Part shown: piece by piece, positions 1 to 12,005 of the stretch | How the letters are laid out: every line of letters begins with the position of its first letter | Position numbering within the stretch: the stretch's first letter is position 1 | Origin: Physcia stellaris | Lineage: Eukaryota; Ascomycota; Lecanoromycetes; Caliciales; Physciaceae | Assembly: GCA_018902385.1 (NCBI GenBank) | Contig: JABSSW010000020.1 | Coordinates: 124,001 to 188,000 of the forward strand | Reading direction: 5' to 3' | DNA length: 64,000 nucleotides | Program-made: the position numbers and the translations under genes | Notes under the pieces: model-generated | Told to the model about the DNA's origin: nothing | The model's input: only the letters and a program-made list of their open reading frames with translations | Databases searched by the model: none

Positions 1-296
1 ATTGCCTGTCTGGTCCAGGCGTCTAATCATCTGCATATTTAGGACAATTCGCATGCACAATGGCATGGCGCCTTGCATACTGAACTTGTAGAACGATCGA
101 TGGTTGGATGGAAGACGGCAGAGCTCCCGATATATTTAGTTTCGGACGACTATCATGAAATTGCATCTTCCATATATGGCTCTACACTCTCGTGTCTGTT
201 TCAATGCCTCAGTATCATTCTTGTTTGGAAGTCATTCCATCACTTTAATTGACCGACGCTGGTATAACGTCTTCGTCGCCCCCTTCAATTATCATA
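1..296. other. Upstream region, no gene seen
   Basis: I see no coding sequence here. It is presumably the 5' flank of the membrane-protein gene that starts at 297. Confidence 0.4.
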
Positions 297-1092
297 ATGT
301 CTTTCGATCCTCCCCCAACCTCTGCTGAGCAGGCACCAAAAAAACCACATTTATCAATCTTTCGATTCTCATCCTTCCGCCAAACCGCAAGCTTTGAACC
401 TCCCCCATACTCTCCTAATGATCTATACGCGGAGAGAAACCAGAAGCTTGCTGGTTATCTCCAGTGGGCCCGCATTGCCCTTTCTGCTGTTACATTTATT
501 GTTGGGGTCGTCATCATAGGCTGTATAGGAAGCTCTCTTCAATCATACTCCTCCACTCGCCTGGACTCTCAATACCTCCTTCCATTATGGCCCTCAACCG
601 TCGATCTCCGTCCTACACACACTATACTAGCATGCGGAGTCATTGTCACATCCTTTAGTCTAATATACTTAATCGCCGCTCTCGCTCCCACTGTAAGCTG
701 CCCGCCCTTGCCTATTACTGAGTGTTGATACTGACTCAAGCCAGCCCAGGCCTAAGCTCCGACTCCTTAACATTATTTCCACTCTCTTAGCCTTCCTGGC
801 CCTCTTCACCACAATCTTCACAACCGTTTTCGCTTCCAGCATCACGTCTCATCTAGCCGACAGCATCGATACCGGATCTCTCATGTCCTGGACTTGTAAA
901 TGGTCTAGCTATGAAGACATTGCCCCGATGAACTTCGTCAAGATCTGTACTCAGACTACTGTTGGCTCGGACTTGGTAATTTTCTTGATAATAGCCGAAG
1001 TCCTAGGTGTGGGTATCAGTGCCTGGGGCTGGTGGATCGAAGCAAGGATAAGGAAGGAGGGGAATGAAAAAGGACATGCGATTGCTGTCTAG
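297..1092 (+). CDS. Four-helix membrane protein, MARVEL-like
   Basis: Two exons, 297-692 and 745-1092, give a 247-residue protein. The 52-nt intron 693-744 has donor GTAAGC, a CTGAC branch motif at 731-735 and acceptor CCAG; phase 0 is kept across it. Four hydrophobic helices are visible: two in exon 1 (IALSAVTFIVGVV region and the segment ending LIYLIAALAPT) and two in exon 2 (LLNIISTLLAFLALFTTIF and DLVIFLIIAEVLGVG). A loop with paired cysteines lies between helices 3 and 4. A proline-rich cytosolic N-terminus of about 55 residues precedes helix 1. This layout is that of fungal MARVEL-like proteins of the plasma membrane or eisosome region; function is inferred only. The ATG at 297 is the first one in frame, since the frame upstream opens only with TTG. 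Confidence 0.72.
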
Positions 1093-1547
1093 AACGTAGT
1101 AGTACGGACTAGTATGTTGCTTCACAGCAGCATGAAGCTATATACGAGCTGCAGATAACTCGGGATTGGAAGCATGGACATTGAAGCTGCAGGCTGGCCG
1201 GTTAGCTTGTATGAGTAATGTATTATGGCGACCCATAGGATGCGATAGTCCTTTGATAATGGAATAATAAATCCTTATGCTTTAAAAAGTTTGAATCATG
1301 TTTGCTTTGTGGTACCATTGAGATCTGGTATTTCACAACCCGAGCTGGTGATGTTTTGACGCGTTCGGAATAGCTCTGTAATGCCAAGGACGGATATCCA
1401 CGTTCAAGTGTTCGAATTCGCACACATCACCGTAGTGATGCGAACATCATGAATCGTTGCAAGCTCGACTGATTCTAGGCTATGAGCGTTGGATCATTGC
1501 GAGAGCAACTCCCATTATTATCCCATACCTTCGCCGTCCCCCATGCA
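1093..1547. other. Intergenic, no gene seen
   Basis: This is the spacer between the membrane-protein gene and the Swc5 gene. An in-frame ATG at 1482 would add 22 residues to Swc5. The ATG at 1548 is preferred because the acidic Swc5 N-terminus begins there. Confidence 0.4.
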
Positions 1548-2683
1548 ATGGCGGCCCTCGTTCCAACCCTCGATCCCAATGCATCAGGCTCTGACACTGA
1601 CGACAGCGACTTTGCTACCTCCGACTCATATGGCTCAGACTACGAATCGTCTTCCTCAGAACCATCTGCCTTACGCCCGAAACCAAAAGGCGATAATGGC
1701 CATGCTGAAGAAGCATTAGCGTCAGGCGACGAAGGCATTGTGGAGTCCGGCAAACGGAAGAGGAAAAGGAAACACAAGAAGAATCATAGGGTTAAAGCCA
1801 GAGACTGGCAAGGCGCAGGTGAGCTTGGAGATGAGGACGAAGAGGGATATGAGGCGGAGGAAGGTGTTGGGGTCAGGTTGAGAAGAAGAAGGGAGGGAAG
1901 GGCGGAGCGGTGTGTCACCTCTATCCTATCAATGAATACTGCACTAAAACCTGGTTACTGATTCGTGCGTCGCGGCTGACTAGAGAGACCAAGACGAAAT
2001 CACTCGGAACCTTCGAGGCTGCTACTGTCGACGTAGACGACCTCTGGCAACGCCTAGCTACTGCTCCTACAGAACCCATCGCACCTCCACCTCCTGCCCC
2101 GGATGAGCATGAATATGGCAAAAAATCATCGGCAGCCGACGAAGCTTCCCCAAATGTGGCGCCCCCACCCGATGTGTCCGCTGACATGATAACTATCAAA
2201 CGAACTTACAACTTTGCTGGCGAGACTACTACAGAAGAAAAGCTTGTCCCGCGCGAGTCTGCCGAAGCCCGCCTCTACCTCTCTTCGAAACCCGAAAATG
2301 TTCCCAAATCTCCTACTCCGGATACTTCGAGCGCGGCTCCACGAGTACGTCGTCCCCTCAGGCGGCCTTCACGCTTCGATGACCCCAACCCTGCGCCTAC
2401 CTCTCTTCTCCAAACGACGGCCTCAATTAAATCTCATCTTGCCCCCACTGCAGTGAATACCGCTGGGATGAGTGCTGTGCAGAGGAAGTTGGCGCAAGGG
2501 CAAAAGTTGAACACTGTGGAGAAGAGCAAACTGGACTGGGCGGGATACGTAGATAAAGAGAAGCTCAAAGATGAGCTTGATATGGCCGATAAAGCAAAGG
2601 GGAGCTATTTGGATAGGATGGATTTCTTGGGAAGGTCCGAGCAGGCAAGGGACGATGTACTAAGAGAGGGAAGAAGAAAGTAG
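1548..2683 (+). CDS. SWC5: SWR1-complex subunit Swc5 (BCNT/CFDP1 family)
   Basis: Exons 1548-1909 and 1984-2683 encode 353 residues. The 74-nt intron 1910-1983 has donor GTGTGT and acceptor CTGACTAG and restores frame exactly. Swc5 is a nuclear subunit of the SWR1 remodeller, which replaces H2A-H2B by H2A.Z-H2B. Its acidic N-terminus binds H2A-H2B and its C-terminal BCNT domain activates the ATPase. Both ends are visible: an acidic, serine-rich start (SGSDTDDSDF), a basic KRKRKRKHKK stretch near residue 90, and a C-terminal BCNT core with KSKLDWAGYVDKE and KGSYLDRMDFLGR. Length fits the family (about 300 in yeast and human). The middle is proline-rich and probably disordered. Confidence 0.92.
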
Positions 2684-4916
2684 CCATACAGGTTCACAAT
2701 CGTATTGGCCCAAGAAAGCATTGTCAACTGGATCCACCCCCAGAAATGTTTGATCATGACGTTCTTCGAGACAGACGCAAGTCATGGCAAGAGAAAACGG
2801 ATCTCACGTCACCATCCGGCTTCATTGCTGAGCCGTCTCCCTCTGTCTACGACACATCTTCTCGCAAGACTCGTCAAGTCTAGCTGGTAGTGCCCCTCGG
2901 ACTTCCCTGGAAAAGACTTAGATCAGGATCTCCCAGTCTGTGAGCTTTCTAGGGTCGAGAATACTGGCGCTGTTGTATACCCTCTTGTTCAAAGGATAGA
3001 TCGAAATCTCTGGGCGTCAAAGCCTGGGATCGGTCGCTGCCTTCTTGACAGCACCTCTGCTTAATGCTGGGGCTACAACCTACAACACCCGTGGCTTTCC
3101 GTGGTTCATATCGAACGACTAGATCTAGGTGCTTACACTCTGTAGTACTCAAGCTTGGTTCACCGCTCACAACTTTATAAGTGTTAACCCAAGTATCTTC
3201 CCAGCAGCACCTTGATCCCACCGGCCTAGGGATGCGTAGGAAAACACTCCTGAACTTTCGATGAAGGTGGATTAGATATGTCTTCTGATACACTTGGAAA
3301 TAGCGAGTACAGGGGACATCGAATAGTGCACTAGGAGTCGAGTATTACTACAACAATGAGTGGCATTGATGTACTGCTTTTTACGGTACTGTTGATCGTT
3401 AACTCTAGATGGTAAGACAAGACACTACAAGCTAGAAGGCACGATGGTTCTTGGTGTATCAAACAATCGGTAGCTTCTCATCGGACTTTAAACTTCCCAG
3501 ACAGATCCAAAGAAGTTGGCCTTTATAAGTACCCTACAGGTAGGTACGTAGTACGTAATATCTTACTTGATATTGTGAGCCTCCGGAGATAGGAAACGGA
3601 AATAGGAAACATTCGTGAAAAGTAACGTCGATCAAACGTTTCAGTGATATGTTGACCTCAGATCTTCCAAATCTGCCAGGTATCCTTTTCAGACCTGCGG
3701 CTGGTGGTAGTTTGACATCTTAGTCTCTAAATATGTGTGAGCTTCATGTAGAGACTATCTTGGTGGCTCCTGCAGACCCCAAAGAGCAGAGATCGCATGT
3801 CGAAAGGCATTCCCACTTCTACACCATAAGAGAAAAGGCTTCCTTCTAATCGGCTATGGCGACTAGCTGGAGCTCCTTATACACTAGAGACACAGTCCGA
3901 CGTGGGGTACTGGATCCTGGTGAGTGATTGACTTTTGTTTGTGCAGGATGTCAATGTATATGTACACAACGTGTTGACTTGACAGATTGAACATGTCACT
4001 GTAGCCATAGAGCTCGTGCGATCGAGCAACCTAGGTATTCCATCTAATAGGACTCTCACCATACCCTGTGGCCTATAAAGGCTATCCGAACGAACAGCAG
4101 TAGTTGCTCGGTAAGGTATATGTCGCTGCTGATCTCCAGGACACTCGTGCAGCAATAGAACGGCGGCTCAGGCTTCAAAGTTGCTCGGGCCATTGAGCGT
4201 TTTGCTCTTTCCTCTTTTTTACTTATCTCGTTGGCGATGCTCTTTCCTCTTTCTAACAGATCGAGCTAGCCACTGCCCGCTCGAGTCAAATTCAGAATAA
4301 CTTCTCTCCCTATCATATCGATAGGAATTGTGTATCCGGTATGTAAACTCGTTTCATCCCTTATCGTAATTACACCTCGGAGCTCGGTACTCCATCTTGA
4401 GCAATAGAACCTTCTATTCCTATCACTAGCACTACCCTTTCTTTCTTGGGGGATTCAGCAGGGAAAACCCATTTTTGAAAACTTGAACGCTATTTAAGGC
4501 GCAAAAGAATGGACATAGCCTGATAGAGAGATGAGTCGGATCTTGGAGAATCACTACATTGCCAGCCTCCTCGGCTTGCACAATCTAGCTTAGCAGCAGC
4601 AGCCGGTTTCTGAAGAACATAGGGATGAGAGTCCTGGTCTAAGATCGAAGGTCTCTCCAACTTGTCATCAAGCATTAAGTTTAATTGCTAAAAACGGTGC
4701 TGGTGCAGTTTTCTTTCCATACAAGGTCATCAGAGGTTGGCTCTCTGGCTATCGCCTTGAGAGTTTTGCTTAATGGGATACAGTTGATGGTAAGGAGAAA
4801 GTAATAGAGATATAGAAGACAGAAGAGCTTCGTGTAGTCTACAACTGTTGGAATGAGACTGCTTCCTCAATACTAAAATTGACGGTCCAGCCAAGTTGGC
4901 TGTGCAATTAGCTAAA
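2684..4916. other. Intergenic, no convincing gene
   Basis: About 2.2 kb. The longest open frames, 2949-3293 and 3877-4155 on the minus strand, lack recognisable motifs or good start and splice context. I take them as chance frames. Confidence 0.4.
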
Positions 4917-6118
4917 ATGGAAGTGGACTCATCCACCAAAAGAGCCACACAACCGTCATCCTCCAACCATCAACAAACACCTCTACAAGAACCCTCCAGA
5001 CCGCCACCTACCTGTGTGGTAGATACCCTCGCATCCCCTACAGATCAGGCTCGAGAAGAAAGCGCGATTCTGGAAGAGTCAGAGATACTTACAGAGCCTC
5101 GATCATTAGCAAGACACACATCTGTGTCCTCCAGGCCTGCATCGGTACGATCGATCAAAAGCAAAGTAGGTAGCATTCCTCAAGTCTTGCATCATTTCTA
5201 ATGATAAAAGAGCGGCTTCACAATATCAAGGAAGCCGTTACCTGGATTTCTGGGTAGACACGGTGGCATTACCCAAAACGAGCTACACAGATCATTTTCA
5301 CTCTCCGTACATTTCCCACGATCAAGCTCTCTCGGCAGACAGAGTGTTGTAGAGCAAATTGAGCAGATCGACCAGAATCTCTTCATCGGCTCCGACCCAA
5401 ACGAGCCAGACGCGGTCGGTAAAACTCAGTTTCTCACAAGGTAAACTAACAGTTGGCAGTCCCGGAAGCAAGCTGCATACGTACCGCTCTATATCCGTCA
5501 GACTCGCACAGTAATCATGTCGTCGGACAACAACACGGTCGTGGGTAGTGACACTGCTAGCGTGGCTGCCTCGACACTTGCGCCAGCTTTACGTCGGGTA
5601 AGCCTTGACGATCCAGGACTGTTTAGTGATGCTTACAGGTTGGGCCGGCTTAGGAAGGCAGAACAACCCAAGAACCTGAGCCTGGTAATCGTGCGATGGT
5701 ATACCAGCCAGGGCTTGGGCAGCAGATACGCGAATCAGGTGGTCACCACGGTTCCAAAAGTGTGGAAAAAACCATTAAATCTGTCAAGAAGGCATTCTGC
5801 TGTTGCTTCTCAAGTAGAGCTACCGCTGTTCTAGTCTAAGCTCATTATTTCGCACATTGCTCTAACCAGGCCAACATATACGAGACTCGTCAACCCTTCG
5901 CCGACAAGGGAATCCAGTTCTTGAATCCTCAAAATAACACCCTCCAAGACTACTGTAACATTATCCGAAATGAACTCATCAACACCAGTGCCTACTTTTT
6001 CGACTTCGATCGCAATTTAGGACGGTTTTCAGGATTCCGAGGATCTAGCTCCCCGAGACCAAGTTCCTTTGCTTCTTCTTCTGACAGCCATTTATTTTTT
6101 TTCCCTTTTATTTCATGA
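4917..6118 (+). CDS. Hypothetical protein, four exons
   Basis: I do not recognise this protein. Exons 4917-5165, 5211-5414, 5460-5813 and 5870-6118 are all joined in phase 0 and give 351 residues. The introns are 45, 45 and 56 nt; the first and third have CTAAT and CTAAC before the acceptor, while the second has a weak GTCGGT donor, so that join is the least certain. The start has a good context (AAAATGG). The N-terminal third is rich in serine, proline and threonine and looks disordered. The middle contains a basic segment around DAYRLGRLRK, and the last exon has NPQNNTLQDYCNIIRNE. No signal peptide or membrane helix is seen. The last 127 bases overlap, antisense, the 3' end of the zinc-finger gene on the other strand. 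Confidence 0.55.
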
Positions 6119-7386
6119 GGACCATACATATGCGTATTTCTATAATGCGCATCCAAATTATCTCGCCGATTGAGGATCGCCGCCTTGCAGTCCTTAATTA
6201 TGCACGGAACTTTGTCTTTCTCATCACCGTGAACAGAATTAAGGTGCCGATTCAGATGTTCGGGTCGCTTGAATTGTCGCTGTTTGCATAAATGACAGGC
6301 GTGCTTTGACGCCGCTTCCTTCTTGATAGCATAAGGTAAGTGCCTCTGCGCTCGTTTTCGGCCAGACTCCGCTGATCCTCTTGTTTTTTTATACAAGGAC
6401 GGTGAGTCTGAGACTGGACTCTCATTTGTCGATTGACTTACAAGGGTCGATTCGTCGTCCCTATACTCGGACCTTTTTAAAGGATGTTGAAGCCCAAGGC
6501 TTTGCAAGATTGAGTCTTGCCCGGTGTCTGATGGGCTTGCATAAAGGGATAGGTCCTCCGATGGCTCTAGTATGCTGTCGAGCTCATCCATGGGCGAGCC
6601 CTCGAACGACCTCTTGGAAGGAGAAACAAAAGCGTCTCCAAGAATCCGAGGAGGTGTTTGCGGTACTATACACGCAGATTGGGGTATCTGGTAGGTCGTT
6701 TGCGACGGCATCACGGTCTGTGGTGTAGGGAGGGTATTGTGCCTGTGGGGATATATGGGCTCGGTAGGTAATCCTTGGTAAGCGAAAGCCCTGTCAATAT
6801 CTAGGGTAGTGGAGAGCTGATTGGTTGAATAGTTTGGACCCCATGACTTCGCATCCTGTCCAAGGCTGGAGGAACAGGCCTGCGAGTCGCTGCATGAACC
6901 GAAAGTTAACGAGTTCTGTAGCCTGTTCGAGAAGGTTGCATCCTCGTTATCCATGATGAACATGTTCTCTAGCTCTTGCGAGGATGGAGATGCGATGGAC
7001 GGGGTAAAGCTGTAGCCACTGTTCGTTAGGCCTTGCATGGCTGAGTACTGATCATCTAATTTCGACGGCGTCCTAGGTGTCCGAAAGCCCTTAATCTGGC
7101 CCTGGGTATCAAAGTTCGACGTTGGCTTCGTGGCAGAGCACACCAATGACTGCCTCCTGGATGTGGACGCCGATAAAGATGACTGAGGAGTCAGGCTTCC
7201 GCTTGTAAGACTCCCGCAGGAGAAATCTGAATTCGAGGAGGCGTATGAGTAGTCGAATGAGGTATCTCGACAATCGCCGGAGCTCCAGGTTTGATCGTCA
7301 AACTGTGCTATGTTCAGGTTCTTACTTTCCATACTCATAGGATGTATTGTTGCTCCATTGTGGACGTCGAAGGAGAAGGCAGACAT
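5992..7386 (-). CDS. C2H2 zinc-finger transcription factor
   Basis: A single exon encodes 464 residues starting at ATG 7386. Residues 1-350 are rich in serine, threonine and glutamine with no clear domain, as in many fungal activators. A basic stretch (KKTRGSAESGRKRAQRH) precedes two C-terminal C2H2 fingers at about residues 364-384 and 394-418: CHLCKQRQFKRPEHLNRH, then C-x4-C with RRDNLDAHYRNTH. The end of finger 2 resembles the BrlA-type tandem finger of ascomycetes, but spacing differs and the N-terminus gives no support, so I do not call it BrlA. A lysine-rich tail (RSKSKK) could be a nuclear signal. It faces the gene at 4917 and the two coding regions overlap antisense. Confidence 0.82.
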   Translation of the reverse strand: MSAFSFDVHNGATIHPMSMESKNLNIAQFDDQTWSSGDCRDTSFDYSYASSNSDFSCGSLTSGSLTPQSSLSASTSRRQSLVCSATKPTSNFDTQGQIKGFRTPRTPSKLDDQYSAMQGLTNSGYSFTPSIASPSSQELENMFIMDNEDATFSNRLQNSLTFGSCSDSQACSSSLGQDAKSWGPNYSTNQLSTTLDIDRAFAYQGLPTEPIYPHRHNTLPTPQTVMPSQTTYQIPQSACIVPQTPPRILGDAFVSPSKRSFEGSPMDELDSILEPSEDLSLYASPSDTGQDSILQSLGLQHPLKRSEYRDDESTLVSQSTNESPVSDSPSLYKKTRGSAESGRKRAQRHLPYAIKKEAASKHACHLCKQRQFKRPEHLNRHLNSVHGDEKDKVPCIIKDCKAAILNRRDNLDAHYRNTHMYGPHEIKGKKNKWLSEEEAKELGLGELDPRNPENRPKLRSKSKK

Positions 7387-10300
7387 CTGCTGGAAGGGTT
7401 AGCAGGGCCTTTAGATGCCGAAGTCTACAGCCTTACAGTGTCTCTGGAGGCTACTGAGATCAATCGTGCAGCACAATGAGATCTGAAAACCCGGTCTGGG
7501 GAATGGGCGCTCGGGAGTATGAGGTTCTAAGATGTGTGCGGACTCTACGACAACCCATCTTTAATAAGTTTCCTCCCATTGCGTGCAGTCGATTCTTTAA
7601 GATTTCAGCGAAAACGCGTTGCAGCTACCAGCAAGGCGATTGGAATGCCAGCAAATTTTGGGGACAGGCAGATCGACATCAGTGTCTCACGCAGAATACT
7701 GAGCTAGGTACGACCAGCCTCGAACTATACCTCACGGGAGAGTTCCTGACAGCCGTTGAAGACCCCACCGATAACCCCCAACCTTGCTTGTAGCACGTCT
7801 GCTAGGCCGTGGAAAGTCGGAACGAGGCGCAGAAGTGTGGGGATTTATCAAGGGGTTCAGGAAATTCCCCGATGGTCTGTGCAGTGGCAAAGCAGTTGCA
7901 GTGCTACCTTCGACATGACTGGCTTCTTGTCGTCACCAGATCGCGCGGGCAATCTTCATTTCTCCAGTCAACTTGAGTACTAGAGTCCGCTTCATGAGAC
8001 CGGTGCCATAAATCTCCGCTCGCGGAAACCATCAAATTGGGCTGAATACATTGAACCCGGTTGTCGGTACCATATGCACAAAACAAAATGAGGCTTACCT
8101 CTCACCCGGCTCTGGCTTCTTTTAGTTGCGTTGGAGGCGGCCAGTAAAGACGCCTCTTCGTACATGTTCAAGCTGCATACTGCGGGAAGCTTGCAGCGTA
8201 CATCAGGTTCCACATTTCTTCTGAAACATCCCACCATAAGGAATGTCGTTATCTTACTTTCATTGGTCGCTTGGAGGTGGTGAACATTGCCACAGCTGCG
8301 TACCTGGCATTAGGCTTTGTGCTGATCGAGTCAATCAAGTGTCCCCACCAACAAGCACGACTTTACCACCGCGAGCTCCAGCAAATACGGTACTATCAGA
8401 AAGACTATAACCTCCTAACGGCTGCAACCAGTTGCATACCTTCGAGAAGGCATTCCCAGTCGTTTGGGCTGACGCTAAGAGTCTTCCATGAGCCGATGAT
8501 CGACTTCGTCTACACTCCTGTGCAACACAAGCCTGAGCGAACCGAGGATGCCTTAATGGATCAAGTAAAGCGGCCGTCACGCCTCCATAAGTAGCTTGGA
8601 ACGTGCGAGCTGGGGGCCGTTATACCCTAGGCCCCCGACCTTGTCCATTGCACTCTTACGGACGAGGCAGCCGCGCGCTCGACATCTGGCAACTCGACAG
8701 AGCGCACAGACACAACTTCTTAATCACCCCACCAGATCATGTGTCGACGATCCCCATCGACGGAAAATATTGTCGTTCGGATGTACGGGAAAAGCTGCTG
8801 CTCCGAGTCGTACGAACCTGCAACTCTTATCCTATTGGTTGCTTGGAACGCATACATGACTTCCCAGCCCTGAGGCTCCGGACGTGATGCAATCCGCCTA
8901 CTTCAACGGTCGCGCAGCGCAAGCGCAGACGTCGTTGCTTGGAGCTAGTGGTTGCTGTCTCACCAATCGGAGGCGAAGTCAGGCATATTTCGACCTCAGA
9001 TTCCCCGTCCGATGACCTTTCTCTCCGGTTTCTTGGGCTCAACTGTCTGATATTCCAAAAGTTTCCAGGACGGCGGAGTCGGCCATTCACTGCCTCAAAG
9101 CAGGTTTTGGACTATCAGTGCCTCCATGGCCCGAGGCCATGATGGAGACAAGGCATGTACTACCATCAACAGAAGCGCTAACATCTGTCGGGAACTTTGT
9201 AGATTTCGAAGTCTTCTCTGCCATGGCTGTCAATCCTCGGGGGCCGACTGCCTTAGCAATGACCGACCCTTCAGATCTGTCATGCACAATACTGATCGAT
9301 GGCGCAAGAGCCGCGTCGTGTTCAGCAAAATAAATCCAAGGTCTTCAAGATCAGATCATGTTTGTGGAACAAAATGTGGCAACCGCGGGTCCGCGAGGTT
9401 GCGAAACCCCTCAAGCTTTCGTCAAATGCACCAACGTTGCTCGGATCGACGATCATGAGCGCTGGACACCGGTGTCTACATCACGAAAGGATCTCTGTAG
9501 CGAAGTCAACTTTGTCATTCGGTCACAAGCTGGGAGATATTCTACCTTCCTAGACGAACCCCTTTTCCTACCTTGGACAGCTTGGCGCTAGCCTGGTCGG
9601 GGTTCTTGTCCGTGTTACCGGTTTTCTGTTCTCAAGTCGAGGAAACAGTCATGGGGATGACTCGGAACTTAGACGTGATTCTACAGAAAGTATTTCTTTT
9701 TCCAAAGTGGCACTCACATTGATTCAAATAACTTTTATGGCTGTAGTGCTTCGATTCTGCCTTCCCGGAGTGGTGGAAGCGTTTGAAAGTACCTCAATCG
9801 AGGATGTATCCAACAAAATGAGCAGCATTGATACCAGATTCATCTGCAGCGCGGTGTCTCCATTTTACACCTTTTGTAGCTATGATGATGTATCTGCTAA
9901 AGCCTTCGGAACTACCGTGGTCTAAGTTCTTATTCCACTCTTGAGGGTTCCTGCTTAACCAAGCTCTAGGCTAAGACTGACAACAAAAGTCTTTTCAGGA
10001 AATATTAATGACGCAGCAAGAGACGTTCAGTACCCAAGGGGCGTCTTTGGCTTTTGAGGTACTCTTTAAATCACTATTCACGTTGTAGGGTCGTCAACAA
10101 TTTCTCTTGGCGGATCCATTCAGGGTTCAGTGCTGCCGAGGATATTTAATATCATAAGGGCAGTTGCGAAGGATTCAGAAGCAGGAACGGAGAGATGTAG
10201 GCTTGATACCTACATATCAGCTAGCAAGACGGCTGGACATGGAGAAACGTGTAGTCACTACTAAAATTTAACATACAAGGTTCCATGCGTCGCCCTTCCG

Positions 10301-11030
10301 GGGCTGAAGCATCATTGCATAGCACGCATTTGTTCGAACTTGTACATGTGCAACGCCTGCAGAGCTTATCGTCGATTGCGTCTCAATACTAAAGATCCGC
10401 TATTTGTCCAATAGACGAATTGTTCCCATACATGCTGACCGCTCGCCATGCCTTACTCCTTCTTCCGAGATCGCGAATCCGAGATTCCAATATTTTGCGG
10501 ACGTATATGGTCTTGTGCGAGCTAAGACACAGCGGAATATCGCGACGGTACGGAGTAAATCAACGAAAATTTTGCAGTTCAAATCAAATACTTGATAAAT
10601 GATGAGCACTGAAAAGTAAAAGATTCGCTTCACTTACGAATAATGTAATGTCGGTGTTTCTTTCCATGGTAGACAGCACGCTAGGGGTTTGATCTGACGT
10701 CCACTTGTCCGAGTATTGGTCTAAGCGGGTTTTTAGGACACAGCACCAGCCATTGGAAGATATGAAAAAGGCGTCTATCCGACGTCGCACGTTTTTAGTT
10801 TCGAGGCTTCGATAGTAATCCGCTACCATTCGCTGGCGCAACCCCGAAGCCGATAGCACAAGCGCGACAGCGATGCTGAAACCGCGGATGGCTGTGTTTG
10901 AGGGCACCACGAGTAGTCTGGATGGACATAAAACTCTGTGTCTCCACACCCCCGTACATCCTCATGGAATGCCACCAGCCATAGAAGCAGCTTCTCCACG
11001 CCCCGGCCCCTTCCTTCTACTCTCCTCAAG
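7387..11030. other. Long intergenic stretch, possible gene relics only
   Basis: About 3.6 kb of normal base composition. Several open frames of 60-110 codons occur on both strands (for example 8271-8594, 8603-8887, 8335-8580 minus), but none shows a known motif or a consistent splice structure. The region may hold a decayed gene. I cannot assign one. Confidence 0.4.
9554..9925 (+). pseudogene. Open-frame fragment with one hydrophobic helix
   Basis: The frame stays open for about 123 codons without an in-frame ATG near its 5' end. It contains a hydrophobic stretch (ALTLIQITFMAVVLRFCLP) followed by a polar segment with three cysteines. This could be the last exon of a decayed membrane protein, or chance. 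Very uncertain. Confidence 0.2.
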
Positions 11031-12005
11031 ATGCAAAGGCTCCACAATCCTCGCTCCATAGCCATTGCTAGCGCTGGCATTGGTATCGCCGCCTATGCCA
11101 CCTCATGCTACCTTCGAACCCCTGAGCGACTCGACGATGGCTCCCCCAAACGGACCTTTACTGGCCAGTGGGGCTTCCAAAGCCTGACGCTCGAAAGTGT
11201 AGAGCAAGTCAATCATAACGTTAAGCGCCTCCGTTTCGCCCTCCCTGACAAAGACGCAGTCAGCGGACTTACCCTAAACTGTACGCCCCTCGCTCCTCGT
11301 TGCCCCAACCCCTCGCCCTCAGCTTCAAAGCCTTCTAACACCACCGCAGCTGCACTTCTCTCCTACTCATGGCCCTCCACCTCCTACCTACCCGTCCTCC
11401 GCCCCTACTCTCCCATCACGCTTCCATCCACAGCGGGCCACGTCGACCTCCTCGTAAAACGCTACGAGCACGGCAAACAATCCACACACCTCCACTCCCT
11501 CTCCCCAGGGGACACATGCTCCTTCCACGGTCCACTAGTACACTATAACTGGACGCCCAATGCTTATTCGCATATCGCGCTCATCGCAGGCGGAGCGGGT
11601 ATCACGCCCTGTTTTCAGCTCATCAAGGGGATACTGAGTAACCCCGAGGAAAAAACGAAGGTGACGCTCGTATTTGGGAACCAGAGCCAGGACGATATGA
11701 TACTGAAGGCGGAGTTGGATGACTTGGAAAAGCGGTGGAAGGGGGAAGGCAGGTTTAGGGTTGTATATGCGGTTGGGAAGCATGAAGGGGACGGGGAGCG
11801 GACGAGGAAGGGAAGGATAACGAGGGAGTTGCTGGGGGAGGTACTGCCTAAGGAGCGTTTCGGGGAAGATGCAAAGATTTTTGTTTGTGGACCGCCAGGG
11901 ATGGAGGAGGCTGTGGCTGGGAAAAAGGGGTTCCTGGGTATTGGGGCGAAGGAGGGGATATTGGGGGAATTGGGATATGGGTGGGAGATGATACATAAGT
12001 TTTGA
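11031..12005 (+). CDS. MCR1: NADH-cytochrome b5 reductase, mitochondrial type
   Basis: This FAD flavoprotein passes electrons from NADH to cytochrome b5 or other acceptors; Mcr1 sits in the mitochondrial outer membrane and intermembrane space. The frame is open from 11031 to 12005, but 11281-11349 is best read as a 69-nt intron: donor GTACGC, CTAAC at 11335-11339, acceptor CGCAG. Splicing removes a proline-rich insert and restores the family pattern SGLTLNSALLSY. The spliced protein is 301 residues, the usual Mcr1 length. Motifs: N-terminal hydrophobic anchor (residues 9-24), FAD motif RPYS at 101-104, GGAGITP at 164-170 and CGPPGM at 263-268 for NADH binding. The first in-frame ATG is 11031; the frame upstream opens only with GTG. 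Confidence 0.92.
   Translation: MQRLHNPRSIAIASAGIGIAAYATSCYLRTPERLDDGSPKRTFTGQWGFQSLTLESVEQVNHNVKRLRFALPDKDAVSGLTLNCTPLAPRCPNPSPSASKPSNTTAAALLSYSWPSTSYLPVLRPYSPITLPSTAGHVDLLVKRYEHGKQSTHLHSLSPGDTCSFHGPLVHYNWTPNAYSHIALIAGGAGITPCFQLIKGILSNPEEKTKVTLVFGNQSQDDMILKAELDDLEKRWKGEGRFRVVYAVGKHEGDGERTRKGRITRELLGEVLPKERFGEDAKIFVCGPPGMEEAVAGKKGFLGIGAKEGILGELGYGWEMIHKF

Noticed and set aside
6381-6728. 115-codon plus-strand frame
   Set aside because: A shadow of the C2H2 factor coding strand.
7476-7793. 105-codon plus-strand frame upstream of the C2H2 gene
   Set aside because: No motif, no splice support, and atypical composition; probably a chance frame in the promoter region.
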